A DNA stretch of 64,000 nucleotides. Origin: Bacillota bacterium. Lineage in GTDB: Bacteria > Bacillota > Bacilli > Paenibacillales > Paenibacillaceae. The first letter of the stretch is position 1. Each line of letters starts with the position of its first letter. The notes beneath the pieces were generated by a model. It made no database searches. It was not told the DNA's origin and saw only the letters and a program-made list of their open reading frames with translations. The stretch lies in assembly GCA_023391635.1 (NCBI GenBank), contig JAEWAQ010000039.1, forward strand, positions 1 through 64,000, in the 5' to 3' direction. A program made the translations under genes and the position numbers. This document shows positions 16,765-25,911 of the stretch, piece after piece.

Positions 16765-17850
16765 TCAATGCAAGCCGCCGTAGCCCATTTCGACAATATC
16801 GCCCCGGGTCAGCCGATCCCCCGCCAATACGCGAGGAAGCAGCACATCGAACGAAGTATAAGGATCGTGCATGACGCAGCCCGGCAATCCGAATATCGGC
16901 ACGTCGCCCAAATAACCGACGAGCAGCATCGAGCCAGGCAGCATCGGCGTTCCGTAGCTGACGATGTCCGCGCCGGCAGCTGCGATGGCGCCAGGCGTCC
17001 GGTCGTCCGGATCGACCGACATTCCGCCGGATACCAGTATCATATCATACCCTTGACCAAGTAAATAGCGAATTTCCTTGACAATTGTTTGTCGGTCGTC
17101 CGGTGCGAACCGCTGCTCCGCCAGTTCCGAGCCGAAAGACGCCAGCTTTGCGGCGACGGCCGGCCCGAACTTGTCGGCGATCCGTCCGCTGAACACTTCG
17201 CTGCCGGTCGTCAGCAAGCCTGCCCGCAACTTCCGCAGCGGTCTGACGGCGATCGGTCCGCCACTGCCAACCATCTGATACGCAGCCGCGAGCCGCTCGA
17301 CTTCCCGCACCTTCGCTTCCGGCACGATCAGCGGGATCGCACGGGTTGCCGCGATCGATTCGCCGGCGCGGACGACCCGGTGCTGCACGACAGTCGCCAG
17401 CGCCACATCGCCGATCGCGTTCACGGCATCCACCACTTCCCGAGGGATGACCGCGAGGCCGTCGATATCCGATTTGAGCACGACTTTGCCTTCATGCGGT
17501 TCGCCGTATACCGTATGAGCGCCCGCCAGAGCGGCCGCCATGCGAAGCGCGGCGTCGTCTTCATGCAAATCGCACTCCGCGAGCTCGATTACATATAGAT
17601 GCTCTTTGCCGATATCTTTCAAACGCGGAATGTCTTCCTCCGTCACCCGATGGCCTTTGCGGAACAGCCGGCCCTTGAACGTCCCGGGCAATATTTGCGT
17701 CAAATCATGGGCGAGCACGAGACCGACGGCATCTTCCACCTTCACCTCGCGCAACGTCGAAGAACCGATGGCGATGGTTGTTTCCCGTGATGAAGACGCA
17801 GGCACGCTGACCGATCCTTCTTCCCTGCCGCCGGAACCATGCGCTTCCAT
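16765..17850 (-). CDS. MoeA-like molybdopterin-binding protein
   Basis: A 361-residue protein with a C-terminal MoCF_biosynth domain: LVSGGMSVDPDDRTPGAI matches the GG.S....D.T substrate-binding motif, followed by LPGSMLLVGYLGDVPIFGLP. The N-terminal half is unlike canonical MoeA: SSTLREVKVEDAVGLVLAHD leads into a short beta-rich part. This fits the shorter MoeA-related group seen in some Firmicutes. It starts 3 bp after the stop of the mogA/moaB-type gene, with GGAAGGAG inside that gene. It is likely to act in molybdenum cofactor maturation or its control. The exact step is not certain. Confidence 0.8.
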   Translation of the reverse strand: MEAHGSGGREEGSVSVPASSSRETTIAIGSSTLREVKVEDAVGLVLAHDLTQILPGTFKGRLFRKGHRVTEEDIPRLKDIGKEHLYVIELAECDLHEDDAALRMAAALAGAHTVYGEPHEGKVVLKSDIDGLAVIPREVVDAVNAIGDVALATVVQHRVVRAGESIAATRAIPLIVPEAKVREVERLAAAYQMVGSGGPIAVRPLRKLRAGLLTTGSEVFSGRIADKFGPAVAAKLASFGSELAEQRFAPDDRQTIVKEIRYLLGQGYDMILVSGGMSVDPDDRTPGAIAAAGADIVSYGTPMLPGSMLLVGYLGDVPIFGLPGCVMHDPYTSFDVLLPRVLAGDRLTRGDIVEMGYGGLH

Positions 17851-17853
17851 GCT

Positions 17854-18342
17854 TCAGATCTCCTTCCGCTGGCCGGACACTTGCATCAACGCCTCCGGCA
17901 GCAAATCGATGATCGGCAAAAGATGGTCGTACACGCCCTTGGGATCGCCGGGCAAATTCACGATCAGCGTCTCTCCGCGGATCGCGCAAACTCCTCTGCA
18001 CAGCGCATGCAAGCGGGAACGCGCGGCCGCGGCTGCGCGCATCGCTTCACCCAAGCCGGGCACGATACGCTGCGATACCTTCAGCGTCGCTTCAGGCGTC
18101 ACATCGCGCAACCCGAGACCGACCCCGCCCGTCGTCAAGATCAGGTCAGCGCGGTAACCATCCGCCATCTCTATCAACGCAGCGCGAATCACGTCCTGTT
18201 CGTCCGGCACGACGCGATAGTCCACGATCTCTCCGCCGAGCTCTTCTTCCACCAGTTCCCGGATCACTTGCGCGCTCGTATCCTCGCGTTCGCCTCGGGC
18301 CCCTTTATCGCTTGCCGACAACAGCGCCACCTTCCAGCCCAT
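17854..18342 (-). CDS. MogA/MoaB family molybdopterin adenylyltransferase-type protein
   Basis: A 162-residue MoCF-domain protein. ILTTGGVGLGLRDVTPEAT (around residues 74-92) is the molybdopterin-binding loop of this family, and LPGDPKGVYDHLLPIID near the end also matches. Members adenylate molybdopterin before metal insertion; MogA and MoaB types cannot be separated by eye. It lies between moaC and the MoeA-like gene in one operon. Confidence 0.87.
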   Translation of the reverse strand: MGWKVALLSASDKGARGEREDTSAQVIRELVEEELGGEIVDYRVVPDEQDVIRAALIEMADGYRADLILTTGGVGLGLRDVTPEATLKVSQRIVPGLGEAMRAAAAARSRLHALCRGVCAIRGETLIVNLPGDPKGVYDHLLPIIDLLPEALMQVSGQRKEI

Positions 18343-18375
18343 CCCTGCTCTCCCCCGTCCTGCGTTCCGATGCCG

Positions 18376-18864
18376 TCAACTCGCTGTGTAATCCCCATTC
18401 TTGCCACCTGTCTTGGAGATCAGCCGGATCGGACCGATCACGATATCTTTTTGGATCGCTTTGCACATGTCGTATACGGTCAACGCCGCGGCGGAAACCG
18501 CAGTCAATGCTTCCATTTCCACGCCTGTTCGGCCGGTTATTTTCACTTCCGCGGTGATGATCAGCTCGTCTTCCCCATTGTCCGCGAATTTCACATTCAC
18601 ACCGGAGAGCGGCAGCGGATGGCACATTGGGATCCAGTCCGCCGTGCGCTTCGCCCCCTGGATACCGGCTATTTGCGCCACGGCGAGCACATCTCCTTTA
18701 GCTACCGTGCCTTCGCGAATGCGCTGCAGCGTACCCGGCGCCATCTTTACCGTCGCCTCCGCGACCGCAATCCGCGACGTGACCGGCTTGTCCGTGACGT
18801 CGACCATGACCGCGCGCCCCTGCTCGTTAAAGTGCGTCAACACATCCGGCTGCTGGTCCATCAT
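18376..18864 (-). CDS. moaC: Cyclic pyranopterin monophosphate synthase MoaC
   Basis: A 162-residue enzyme of the first step of molybdenum cofactor synthesis, which acts after MoaA to form cPMP. It shows VMVDVTDKPVTSRIAVAEAT, the conserved WIPMCHPLPLSGVNV with the active-site histidine, and GVEMEALTAVSAAALTVYDM. The ATG overlaps the stop of the cyclo-ligase gene by 4 bp, with AAGGAGAG before it. No moaA is present in the window. The position next to the ABC-F gene and tat genes is as in B. subtilis. Confidence 0.96.
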   Translation of the reverse strand: MMDQQPDVLTHFNEQGRAVMVDVTDKPVTSRIAVAEATVKMAPGTLQRIREGTVAKGDVLAVAQIAGIQGAKRTADWIPMCHPLPLSGVNVKFADNGEDELIITAEVKITGRTGVEMEALTAVSAAALTVYDMCKAIQKDIVIGPIRLISKTGGKNGDYTAS

Positions 18865-19493
18865 TCTCTCTCCTTCGATAGCCAGATGACTTCTTCGTCT
18901 GTGGCCAATGCATCAAGCGGCAAATCGTGCGCTTCGACCGGCAGCTCGCGCGTCGTGACTTGCGGCGTCAAGGCGAATCCGATCCAGCAAATGTTACTGC
19001 GGCCCGCCGCCCGTTCTTTCGCGTACAATCGATCATAATAACCGCCGCCGTAGCCGAGTCTGCCGCCGGCAGGATGAAATGCCAGCCCCGGCACTAACAC
19101 GATATCCGGCGCCTTTGCCGCAGGCAGCGCTGCGGTTCGCGCCGGGTCCGGCTCCGGAATGCCCCAAGCTCCGGGTTGCCAGTCTTCGGGATCGCGCACG
19201 ATGCGCCAAGCCAACTCGCCGCCTTCGATGCGCGAGGCCGCGACCGTATCGCCTGCAAGCCAGCATGTCCGGACCAACGGCAGCGGGTCGGCTTCCGACC
19301 GGAAGGCCGCATAGACGCCAACCGCAAGCGGACGCCGAAGCCTTCTGCGCATGGGCGCCAGCACCTCGCATTCCACGCGCTCGCAGAGCCGCAATGAACG
19401 GTCCGTTCGCTCAGCGGGCAACAGCGCGTCTCGAACGGCAGTCATTCGCCGTCGCCACTCCGATTTCGTCCATTCGCCCGAAGCCGCGTCCAT
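18861..19493 (-). CDS. 5-formyltetrahydrofolate cyclo-ligase
   Basis: A 210-residue ATP-dependent enzyme that turns 5-formyl-THF into 5,10-methenyl-THF in folate metabolism. KSEWRRRMTAVRDAL gives the N-terminal ATP-contacting basic helix, and the C-terminal signature is complete: LVPGLAFHPAGGRLGYGGGY, then YDR. GAGGAG lies before the ATG. It is the first gene of a run of minus-strand genes ending with tatA and overlaps moaC by 4 bp. Confidence 0.94.
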   Translation of the reverse strand: MDAASGEWTKSEWRRRMTAVRDALLPAERTDRSLRLCERVECEVLAPMRRRLRRPLAVGVYAAFRSEADPLPLVRTCWLAGDTVAASRIEGGELAWRIVRDPEDWQPGAWGIPEPDPARTAALPAAKAPDIVLVPGLAFHPAGGRLGYGGGYYDRLYAKERAAGRSNICWIGFALTPQVTTRELPVEAHDLPLDALATDEEVIWLSKERE

Positions 19494-19689
19494 GCCTATC
19501 TCCTCGCAGTCGTACTCTGCTCCATATTAACGAAAATTTAACTTTATTGTATCATACATGCGGGCCCGGCCGCCATGCATGCGCCGGATCAGCCGCGTCT
19601 GCCGCACTTGGACGGTCGCAGCGATTTGCGGTACACTTGGGGTTGCACAGCTCTCTTCATGTGCGAACAACGATTCGGAGGGATTCCCC

Positions 19690-21609
19690 TTGCTTCTGCA
19701 AGCGTCCGGCATTCATAAATACTACGGAACTACGCCCATACTGACCGGCGTCGCCATACAAGTACAAGAACGCGATCGTATCGGCCTAGTCGGCGCGAAC
19801 GGGGCGGGCAAGTCGACTTTCCTGCGCATTCTGGCAGGAGAACTGCAGGCGGACAGCGGCTCGGTCTCGAAGGCCAAGGAGCTGCGGATCGGCTATCTCG
19901 CCCAGAACGGCGGATTGCAAGGCCATCGCACGATCATGGAAGAAATGACATCGGCTTTCGGTCCGTTGCTAGCGCAGGAGAAAGAGCTGCAGGCGATGGA
20001 AGCCCGCATCGCCAACCCGCGCGAACAGGACGACGCGGTGCGGTACGCCTCGCTGCTCGCGCAATACGCCGACTTGTCCGAACGGTTCCGCGAGGCCGGC
20101 GGCTTCGAGATGAACAACCGCATCCGCAGCGTGCTGCACGGAATGGGCTTCGGCGAGTTCGCTCCTGACACCGAGGTGTCCGCGCTCAGCGGGGGCCAGC
20201 GGACGCGGCTTGCGCTCGCCCGCTTGCTGCTCGTTCAGCCCGACTTGCTGCTGCTCGACGAACCGACCAACCACCTGGACATCGATACGCTCGGGTGGCT
20301 GGAGCAATACTTGCGTTCCTACGCCGGCGCCATGATCATCGTCTCGCACGACCGCTATTTCCTCGACGCGACCGTCACTCAGATCGTGGAGATCGAACGG
20401 CACGCGGCCACCCGGTATACCGGCAATTACAGCCGCTTCATGGAGCTTAAAGCCGCCGACTTCGACCAGAAGCTCAAAGCGTTCGAGCAGCAGCGACGGG
20501 AGATATCCCGCATGGAGGAATTCGTGCAGCGCAACATCGCCCGCGCTTCGACGACCCGCCGCGCCCAGAGCAGGCGCAACGCGCTCGAGCGCATCGAACG
20601 GCTGGAGAAGCCGGGTGCCCTGCGAAGCGCCAGCTTCTCTTTTCAAGCGGAGCGGCGCAGCGGCAAGGAAGTGCTGCAAGTCTACGATGCGGCCGCAGCC
20701 CCCAACGACGCAATGGAGGCCTTGTTCCGGGACGTCACGCTGGAGGTCAAGCGTGGCGAGCGGGTGGCGCTGCTCGGGCCCAACGGCGTCGGCAAGACGA
20801 CATTGCTGCGCGCCCTTGTCGGCAGCCTGGAGCTGCGCAGGGGATCGATCCGATGGGGAGCAGGCGTATCCCTCGGCTATTACGATCAGCAGCAGCAGGA
20901 GTTGACGGCGGCGAACACCGTGCTGGAGGAGGTATGGCATTCCTACCCGATGAAGCCTGAAGCCGAGATCCGCACGGTGCTCGGCAACTTCCTGTTCAGC
21001 GGCGAGGACGTGCGCAAGACGGTCGGATCGCTCAGCGGAGGCGAGAAAGCGCGGGTCGCGCTGTCCAAGCTGATGCTGAAGCAAGCGAACGTTCTCGTGC
21101 TGGATGAGCCGACCAACCACCTGGATCTCATGAGCCGCGAAGTGCTCGAAGCCGCGCTCGAAGAATATGACGGCACGCTGCTGTTCGTCTCGCACGACCG
21201 TTATTTCCTGAACCGGATCGCGGATCGCATCGTTGAGCTGCGCAAGGATGGAACGACGGTCTACCTGGGCAATTATGACGAGATGGTGCAGAAGAAGCGC
21301 GATCTGGCGGAATGGCAGGCAGCCAAGCAGCCAAGCGCCGCCGCCGTGGCCGACTCCGCGCCTGTCAGCGATTATGAGGCGGACAAGCAGGCCCGTCGCG
21401 AGGAGCGCGCCCGATTACGCAAGCAAGAGCAGTTGGAAGCGGAAATCGCGCGGTTGGAGGCGGAGATAGCCGCATTGGAAGAGCAGATGGCCTCGCCTGA
21501 AGTCAGTACCGATTATGTGCTGCTGCGGGAGAAGCAAGATCAGGTCGAAACGCTTCGGCCCAAGCTGGAGGAAGCCTACTCCGCATGGGAAGCCTTGATG
21601 GAGGCGTGA
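19690..21609 (+). CDS. ABC-F family ATPase (YdiF-like)
   Basis: A 639-residue soluble protein with two ABC domains and no membrane part; ABC-F proteins act on the ribosome. Domain 1 has Walker A GANGAGKS (35-42), LSGGQ (166-170) and DEPTNHLD (190-197). Domain 2 has GPNGVGKT (363-370), LSGGE (448-452) and DEPTNHLD (472-479). The basic linker (about 245-310) and a C-terminal coiled coil (about 565-638) fit the YdiF/Uup-like branch. The start is TTG at 19690, with GGAGG 8-9 nt upstream; the longer open frame upstream is not protein-like. In B. subtilis ydiF is the convergent neighbour of tsaD. Confidence 0.93.
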   Translation: MLLQASGIHKYYGTTPILTGVAIQVQERDRIGLVGANGAGKSTFLRILAGELQADSGSVSKAKELRIGYLAQNGGLQGHRTIMEEMTSAFGPLLAQEKELQAMEARIANPREQDDAVRYASLLAQYADLSERFREAGGFEMNNRIRSVLHGMGFGEFAPDTEVSALSGGQRTRLALARLLLVQPDLLLLDEPTNHLDIDTLGWLEQYLRSYAGAMIIVSHDRYFLDATVTQIVEIERHAATRYTGNYSRFMELKAADFDQKLKAFEQQRREISRMEEFVQRNIARASTTRRAQSRRNALERIERLEKPGALRSASFSFQAERRSGKEVLQVYDAAAAPNDAMEALFRDVTLEVKRGERVALLGPNGVGKTTLLRALVGSLELRRGSIRWGAGVSLGYYDQQQQELTAANTVLEEVWHSYPMKPEAEIRTVLGNFLFSGEDVRKTVGSLSGGEKARVALSKLMLKQANVLVLDEPTNHLDLMSREVLEAALEEYDGTLLFVSHDRYFLNRIADRIVELRKDGTTVYLGNYDEMVQKKRDLAEWQAAKQPSAAAVADSAPVSDYEADKQARREERARLRKQEQLEAEIARLEAEIAALEEQMASPEVSTDYVLLREKQDQVETLRPKLEEAYSAWEALMEA

Positions 21610-21890
21610 AAATATTATCCACCGCAATATCCACAGCTTGCGCATCCCGGTTATTCACACGGCCGCTGAGGCCGTCGCCCGAATTCCGTAATGCGCAAGC
21701 CTTTTTCTTGCTGTTATGCACGGCTTTCCTGACTTTTCCACCGTTTTATCCACAATATCCACAAAACCCACAGGTCGGTTGTGAAAAAACCATCCCGTTT
21801 TCATCGACGTCATCCCCTTTATCCCCCAACGGTTGATCTGCTTTGTCCACAGTATGCACAGGGGGTGTGGATAAGTTTGTCCACATTGGC
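21610..21890. promoter_or_regulatory. DnaA-box cluster (non-oriC)
   Basis: Within 280 bp I count two perfect DnaA boxes, TTATCCACA at 21746-21754 and its reverse TGTGGATAA at 21866-21874. One-mismatch or near boxes lie at 21615 (TTATCCACC), 21627 (ATATCCACA), 21651 (TTATTCACA, fits TTATNCACA), 21714 (TTATGCACG), 21755 (ATATCCACA), 21843 and 21877 (both TTGTCCACA) and 21852 (GTATGCACA). dnaA and dnaN are absent, so this is not the usual origin. As I recall, B. subtilis has a DnaA-bound cluster between gcp (tsaD) and ydiF, the same neighbourhood, used to titrate DnaA. Confidence 0.85.
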
Positions 21891-21907
21891 GTTTTCAAAA
21901 GCACGAA

Positions 21908-21939
21908 GCAGCCCCTTCCACACAAGGGGAAGGGGCTGC
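21908..21939. terminator. Hairpin between ABC-F and dehydrogenase genes
   Basis: GCAGCCCCTTCC (21908-21919) pairs perfectly with GGAAGGGGCTGC (21928-21939). It lies just past the minus-strand dehydrogenase and after the DnaA boxes. T-runs on both sides are short, so efficiency is unclear. Confidence 0.6.
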
Positions 21940-21960
21940 CGTTTCAGATAATTCTTATGC

Positions 21961-22968
21961 TCAAGCCATCGTTTTCAACATCTCGAACGTGACCTGATTG
22001 TTCACCGTCTCTCCTGCCAGATAGCGGCGGCATTCCTCGATGGCTGTCTCCGCCATTCGGACGACTTCCCGTCCCGCGCTCCCCGCCACGTGGGGCGTCA
22101 GCCACACATTGTCCAGTTCCAGCAGTTCGCTGCCGGAAAGCGGGGGCTCCGGATGCGTCACATCCAGGATGGCCGTTCGGGTCGGCACTTCCTTCAAGGC
22201 CCGGATGAGATCCGGCTCGACGACTTGAGCGCCCCGCCCCGTGTTGAGGAACGTGGCATAAGGCAGCATCCGGTCGAAATGATTCCGATTGAGAATGCCG
22301 ACCGTCTCCGGCAAGTTGGCCAAATGATTGGAGATCGTCTGGCATTCGGAGAAGATCGTCTCCAGATCGGTCTTGCGCACACCCATTTCCCGCGCCCGCT
22401 CATCCGGCAGGAACGGGTCGAATACGTACAGCTCCATGTTGTAAGAAGCCAGCATCCCGATTACGAGACGGCCGATCGCGCCGGCTCCGAGAATACCGAC
22501 CTTAACATCGTAGTTGCCCGGAAAATTCCGCGAAAATTCGATGGCCTCGCTGCGGTTCCGCTTCGTTCTGGGCATCGTCTGCAAGACGCCCTTATTCGCC
22601 AGAACAATCTGCGCTGCGGTATACTCGGCCACGGGTATGGCATTCGCCGTCCAGGCGCTGACGACCATGATCCCGAGATCCAGGAACGGCTGGGCAAAAT
22701 ACTGCACGGACCCTGCCGCGTAGAAAACAGCTTTCAAATTCGGAAAATGATGCCGGATTTCTTCCGCCTCAAGCTTGACCATTCCCCATGTCGAGAAAGC
22801 GAATTCGACCTCTCGCAGCGCTTCCGCGTGCTGCTGCATATTGTCGCGGTCGATGACGGACGGGTACATCTCCACCAATTCGTGAAGACGGGCCATCATC
22901 GCGTCGCTATAAACGCTTTGAATGGCGTTATTGTCGCGATTGGCCAGGAATACCGCCTTGCTCTTCAA
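21961..22968 (-). CDS. D-isomer-specific 2-hydroxyacid dehydrogenase family protein
   Basis: A 335-residue NAD-dependent enzyme of the phosphoglycerate/glyoxylate reductase fold. The Rossmann loop GAGAIG is at 161-166 and the catalytic triad is Arg245 (LNTGRGAQV), Glu274 (HPEPP) and His293 (LTPHVAGSAG). I place the start at TTG 22968 with AAGGGGGA 6 nt upstream; the frame is open to 23016 without a ribosome site. Upstream on the same strand is the remnant of an SGNH hydrolase. A second, truncated copy of this gene lies at 34.3 kb. The substrate is unknown, perhaps a sugar acid of the island's pathway. Confidence 0.88.
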   Translation of the reverse strand: MKSKAVFLANRDNNAIQSVYSDAMMARLHELVEMYPSVIDRDNMQQHAEALREVEFAFSTWGMVKLEAEEIRHHFPNLKAVFYAAGSVQYFAQPFLDLGIMVVSAWTANAIPVAEYTAAQIVLANKGVLQTMPRTKRNRSEAIEFSRNFPGNYDVKVGILGAGAIGRLVIGMLASYNMELYVFDPFLPDERAREMGVRKTDLETIFSECQTISNHLANLPETVGILNRNHFDRMLPYATFLNTGRGAQVVEPDLIRALKEVPTRTAILDVTHPEPPLSGSELLELDNVWLTPHVAGSAGREVVRMAETAIEECRRYLAGETVNNQVTFEMLKTMA

Positions 22969-23164
22969 ATAGAGTCCCCCTTGCACGACATAGCGTGCCG
23001 GAAATTTGCCGGGCATACCAACGGATCAAATAATCGTTCGGATGATTGATGTAGTTGCCCGTCATACCCCAATACGGCTTGCGTTTGAGCAGTTCTTGAT
23101 GTGCGCCGGTCATGTCGACGAATGCCGCCCCTTCATGTCTGCTCAATCGCTCCAGCGGCTCGGC
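22928..23164 (-). pseudogene. Remnant of SGNH hydrolase (C-terminal end)
   Basis: On the reverse strand AEPLERLSRHEGAAFVDMTG, then ELLKRKPYWGMTGNYINHPN and DYLIRWYARQISG, match the last ~60 residues of the intact SGNH hydrolase at 34.5 kb (EEPLRQLAMEEGTAFVNMTG and so on). The catalytic HPND block survives, but nothing of the N-terminal 280 residues is seen and a stop closes the frame just upstream. The remnant leads into the dehydrogenase gene, so the ancestral order was SGNH then dehydrogenase. Confidence 0.85.
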
Positions 23165-23483
23165 GCCAGCCCATCGTACACGATTCTAACACAACGCGCT
23201 CTTTTCGCGAATACATCCGTCCGAATTTGCTTGGCATCGGTCTGCCGGTCCGGTTCGTCGCAACCCGTCAATACTTCGCAGCGTCAGATTCCGAACAATT
23301 CAGTAATTCGTTCCTGTTATTATAGCCTAGCGATCTTCTAGCAGCAGAATAAGAAGAATACACAGCCTAATCGTACAAGCAGTGAAACCGGATAAAATGA
23401 ATTATAATAAATAAGCAGGGGCTCGGAGTGCTTGTAGATTAGGTTCTCGCAGAATAGATATGAAAAGGGCGGACGGGTGCGGG

Positions 23484-25715
23484 ATGAAACTGAAAACAAT
23501 GAACCAGCCGTTATTCTACCAATATTTATTATCCTATTTATTTATACTGATCATTCCATTGTCCATCATCGCGGGCCTGGTGTATACCTTCTTTGTGTCC
23601 GAACTGGAACAACAAGCCAAAGATTATAATGAGCGTTTACTGATCCAATTGCAAAACAATGTGGACATTCATATGATGGATATCGTAAGAATCAGTGTGA
23701 AGCTTTCCTCGGAGCCGGGGTTGTCTCCCTATTCGTTGGAGAATATATACAGCGCGTATCAGGCCAAGAAAATATTAAACTACCCTGAGACGAATGCCTT
23801 CTTTGAAGACTTGTTATTATATGTTCCGAGCAATAGTATGTTTTATTCCTCCATAAGCACTTACAGCAAGGAAATGTTTTTCAAGCATGTTTACCGCTGC
23901 GACAGCGTGTCCTATGAGACTTATCTAAACGAGCTGGATCAAACCCAAGGACTTACGATACGTCAATTTGGGTGTACGGTTAATGACGAGCAGACCCGCA
24001 ATAACGATGTAATGGTGATCGCCCCCATTCCTTTTGGAAGCGCTTTTGCGCACAGCAAAGCCATTTTTCTGATTAAGGAAGATACTTTTCAGAACTTATT
24101 CCGCACGATATCCAGCTATCCGAACAGCATGACGATGATTCTGGATGAAGAGGGGAACGTCATTATCTCTTCCGCCCATGATTCGTCGTTCTTGACTGCA
24201 GAAATTAGGGAAGAAATCAGTTCGGGCAAAGCCAAAGGCACGGATACCGTGAAATTGCCCGACGGTTTATTTTATTTATCCTATGTTAATTCGAAAGATG
24301 TCGGGTTAACCTACCTGAGCCTGGTCCCGCAAGCCGAATTAATGAAAACGGTGAAAAAAAAGAAAAATATCGCGATTATCGCTTTTGGGTTCACACTATT
24401 ATTGGGCGGCTTGCTGATCTATATTATGATGCGCATGAATTATAAGCCGCTTCACAACTTAATTCATTGGACAGAGGAGCAGACAAAGGGTTTTATTTCC
24501 AACAATTCACGGGGTATCGAGCGGATCAGATCGGCCATTTATTATGTGGATCAGCGAAGCGATCAATTGAGCATGCAATTGAAGTATAGCCATTCCTTCG
24601 CCAAGGAGCACCTGTTAACCAGCTTATTGAAGGGCAAATTAAAGAATGAAGCATATTTGCGGGAACAAGGAAAGCATTTGGACATCCATCTTCCTCCCTC
24701 GACTTACTTTGTAATGATTGTGCAAACGGACCCGGCCGTAAATGAAGCGGATATGGGTTCATTGCCCGCCCACTGGAAGGATGCGTTCGACGCCGATCTG
24801 TACGGCTATCAGGTCAATATGTACGAAGGCCGTGATACGGCTTGGATTATTGAAGGCGATCCACAGCGAATGAACCGTTCCCAATGGGAAGAGATGCTGA
24901 ACAGCTTCGCCCAACATATTTCCGCAGAAGTCATTTTTGGTATTGGCAACGCCTGCTCTGACTTGATGCAACTATCGCAATCCTATCTGGAAGCCTATAC
25001 GTCTTTGTTCCATAAACCGATGACGGAAGGAAACCAAATCTATTTCTATCCGGACATAACCAAAGAAAACAAAGATGCGATTTGGTATCCCAAGGCCCAA
25101 CTCGCCAAACTCGATCTCATCATCAAGCAAGGAGAACCAAACAAAGTGATCCCCGTTCTTGATGAAATAATAGATCAAATCAAAGAAAACCATACCCCCT
25201 TTTTAATGGCTAAATATATTGGCTTTGATATTGTAAATACGATTTCAAAAATGAACGCACGCAGCGATTATTCCAAGGAAATGCTGCAGATCATGGAGAT
25301 CAACTCTTTTGATGAATTGCAGCAAGCATTGTATGTGTTCTGCAATGAGATGGTTCTGTTAATGGAAGAGGTGGAAGGTCAACGCAAGCCGGAGATGTTG
25401 GTCTTAATCGAGTCTTATGTCGGGGAAGCCGCCTATTTCAATCAATTCTCCATCAAGGTAATGGCACAGGATTTATCGATATCCACGGCTTATCTGGGCA
25501 GGTACTTCAAAGACCAGACAGGGATGACATTAATGGATTACGTGACGGAACTCAGAATCGAACGGGCAAAGAAACTGTTGGCCGAGAGCGAGATGCCGCT
25601 GCAAGATATCGTTCAGCAGATCGGGTTTACCGACGTCTCAAGCTTCATTCGCAAGTTTAAAGGAATTGTGAGCATGACGCCAGGGGAATATCGATTGCTG
25701 GTGAAAAAAGATTAA
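23484..25715 (+). CDS. Membrane-anchored AraC family regulator with outer sensor domain
   Basis: A ~743-residue one-component regulator. A membrane helix lies near the N-terminus (FYQYLLSYLFILIIPLSIIA), then an outside Cache-like domain (about 45-285), a second helix (IAIIAFGFTLLLGGLLIYIM), a cytoplasmic linker and a C-terminal AraC HTH domain (MAQDLSISTAYLGRYFKDQT ... QQIGFTDVSSFIRKFKG). Such proteins in Paenibacillaceae usually control the sugar ABC operon next to them, here locus 1. The second ATG at 23484 is taken because it leads straight into MKLKTMNQPLFYQY; the first, at 23460, lacks a clear ribosome site. The gene is AT-richer than the backbone. Confidence 0.88.
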   Translation: MKLKTMNQPLFYQYLLSYLFILIIPLSIIAGLVYTFFVSELEQQAKDYNERLLIQLQNNVDIHMMDIVRISVKLSSEPGLSPYSLENIYSAYQAKKILNYPETNAFFEDLLLYVPSNSMFYSSISTYSKEMFFKHVYRCDSVSYETYLNELDQTQGLTIRQFGCTVNDEQTRNNDVMVIAPIPFGSAFAHSKAIFLIKEDTFQNLFRTISSYPNSMTMILDEEGNVIISSAHDSSFLTAEIREEISSGKAKGTDTVKLPDGLFYLSYVNSKDVGLTYLSLVPQAELMKTVKKKKNIAIIAFGFTLLLGGLLIYIMMRMNYKPLHNLIHWTEEQTKGFISNNSRGIERIRSAIYYVDQRSDQLSMQLKYSHSFAKEHLLTSLLKGKLKNEAYLREQGKHLDIHLPPSTYFVMIVQTDPAVNEADMGSLPAHWKDAFDADLYGYQVNMYEGRDTAWIIEGDPQRMNRSQWEEMLNSFAQHISAEVIFGIGNACSDLMQLSQSYLEAYTSLFHKPMTEGNQIYFYPDITKENKDAIWYPKAQLAKLDLIIKQGEPNKVIPVLDEIIDQIKENHTPFLMAKYIGFDIVNTISKMNARSDYSKEMLQIMEINSFDELQQALYVFCNEMVLLMEEVEGQRKPEMLVLIESYVGEAAYFNQFSIKVMAQDLSISTAYLGRYFKDQTGMTLMDYVTELRIERAKKLLAESEMPLQDIVQQIGFTDVSSFIRKFKGIVSMTPGEYRLLVKKD

Positions 25716-25911
25716 GCTTATCGTATATCGCATACTGCGTTTGGAAATGGCATACGATGCCCGAAAGCGCCGTATTTGCACGTATTTTGGGAAGGGGGCG
25801 GCATTTCACCTATTCCGTATGGATTTGGCTCATTGTGCGCAATTGATCGATCGTAACATACTGAGAATGCGATCAGCCAAATTTATCAAACGAAGAAAGG
25901 AGGAATCTTGA

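Noticed and set aside
19558..19689. N-terminal extension of the ABC-F protein
   Set aside because: The first 44 codons are not protein-like for the family, and the TTG at 19690 has the ribosome site and the conserved start.
21610..21890. Chromosomal origin (oriC)
   Set aside because: dnaA, dnaN and rpmH are absent, and no clear AT-rich unwinding region is present. The position fits a DnaA-titration cluster better.
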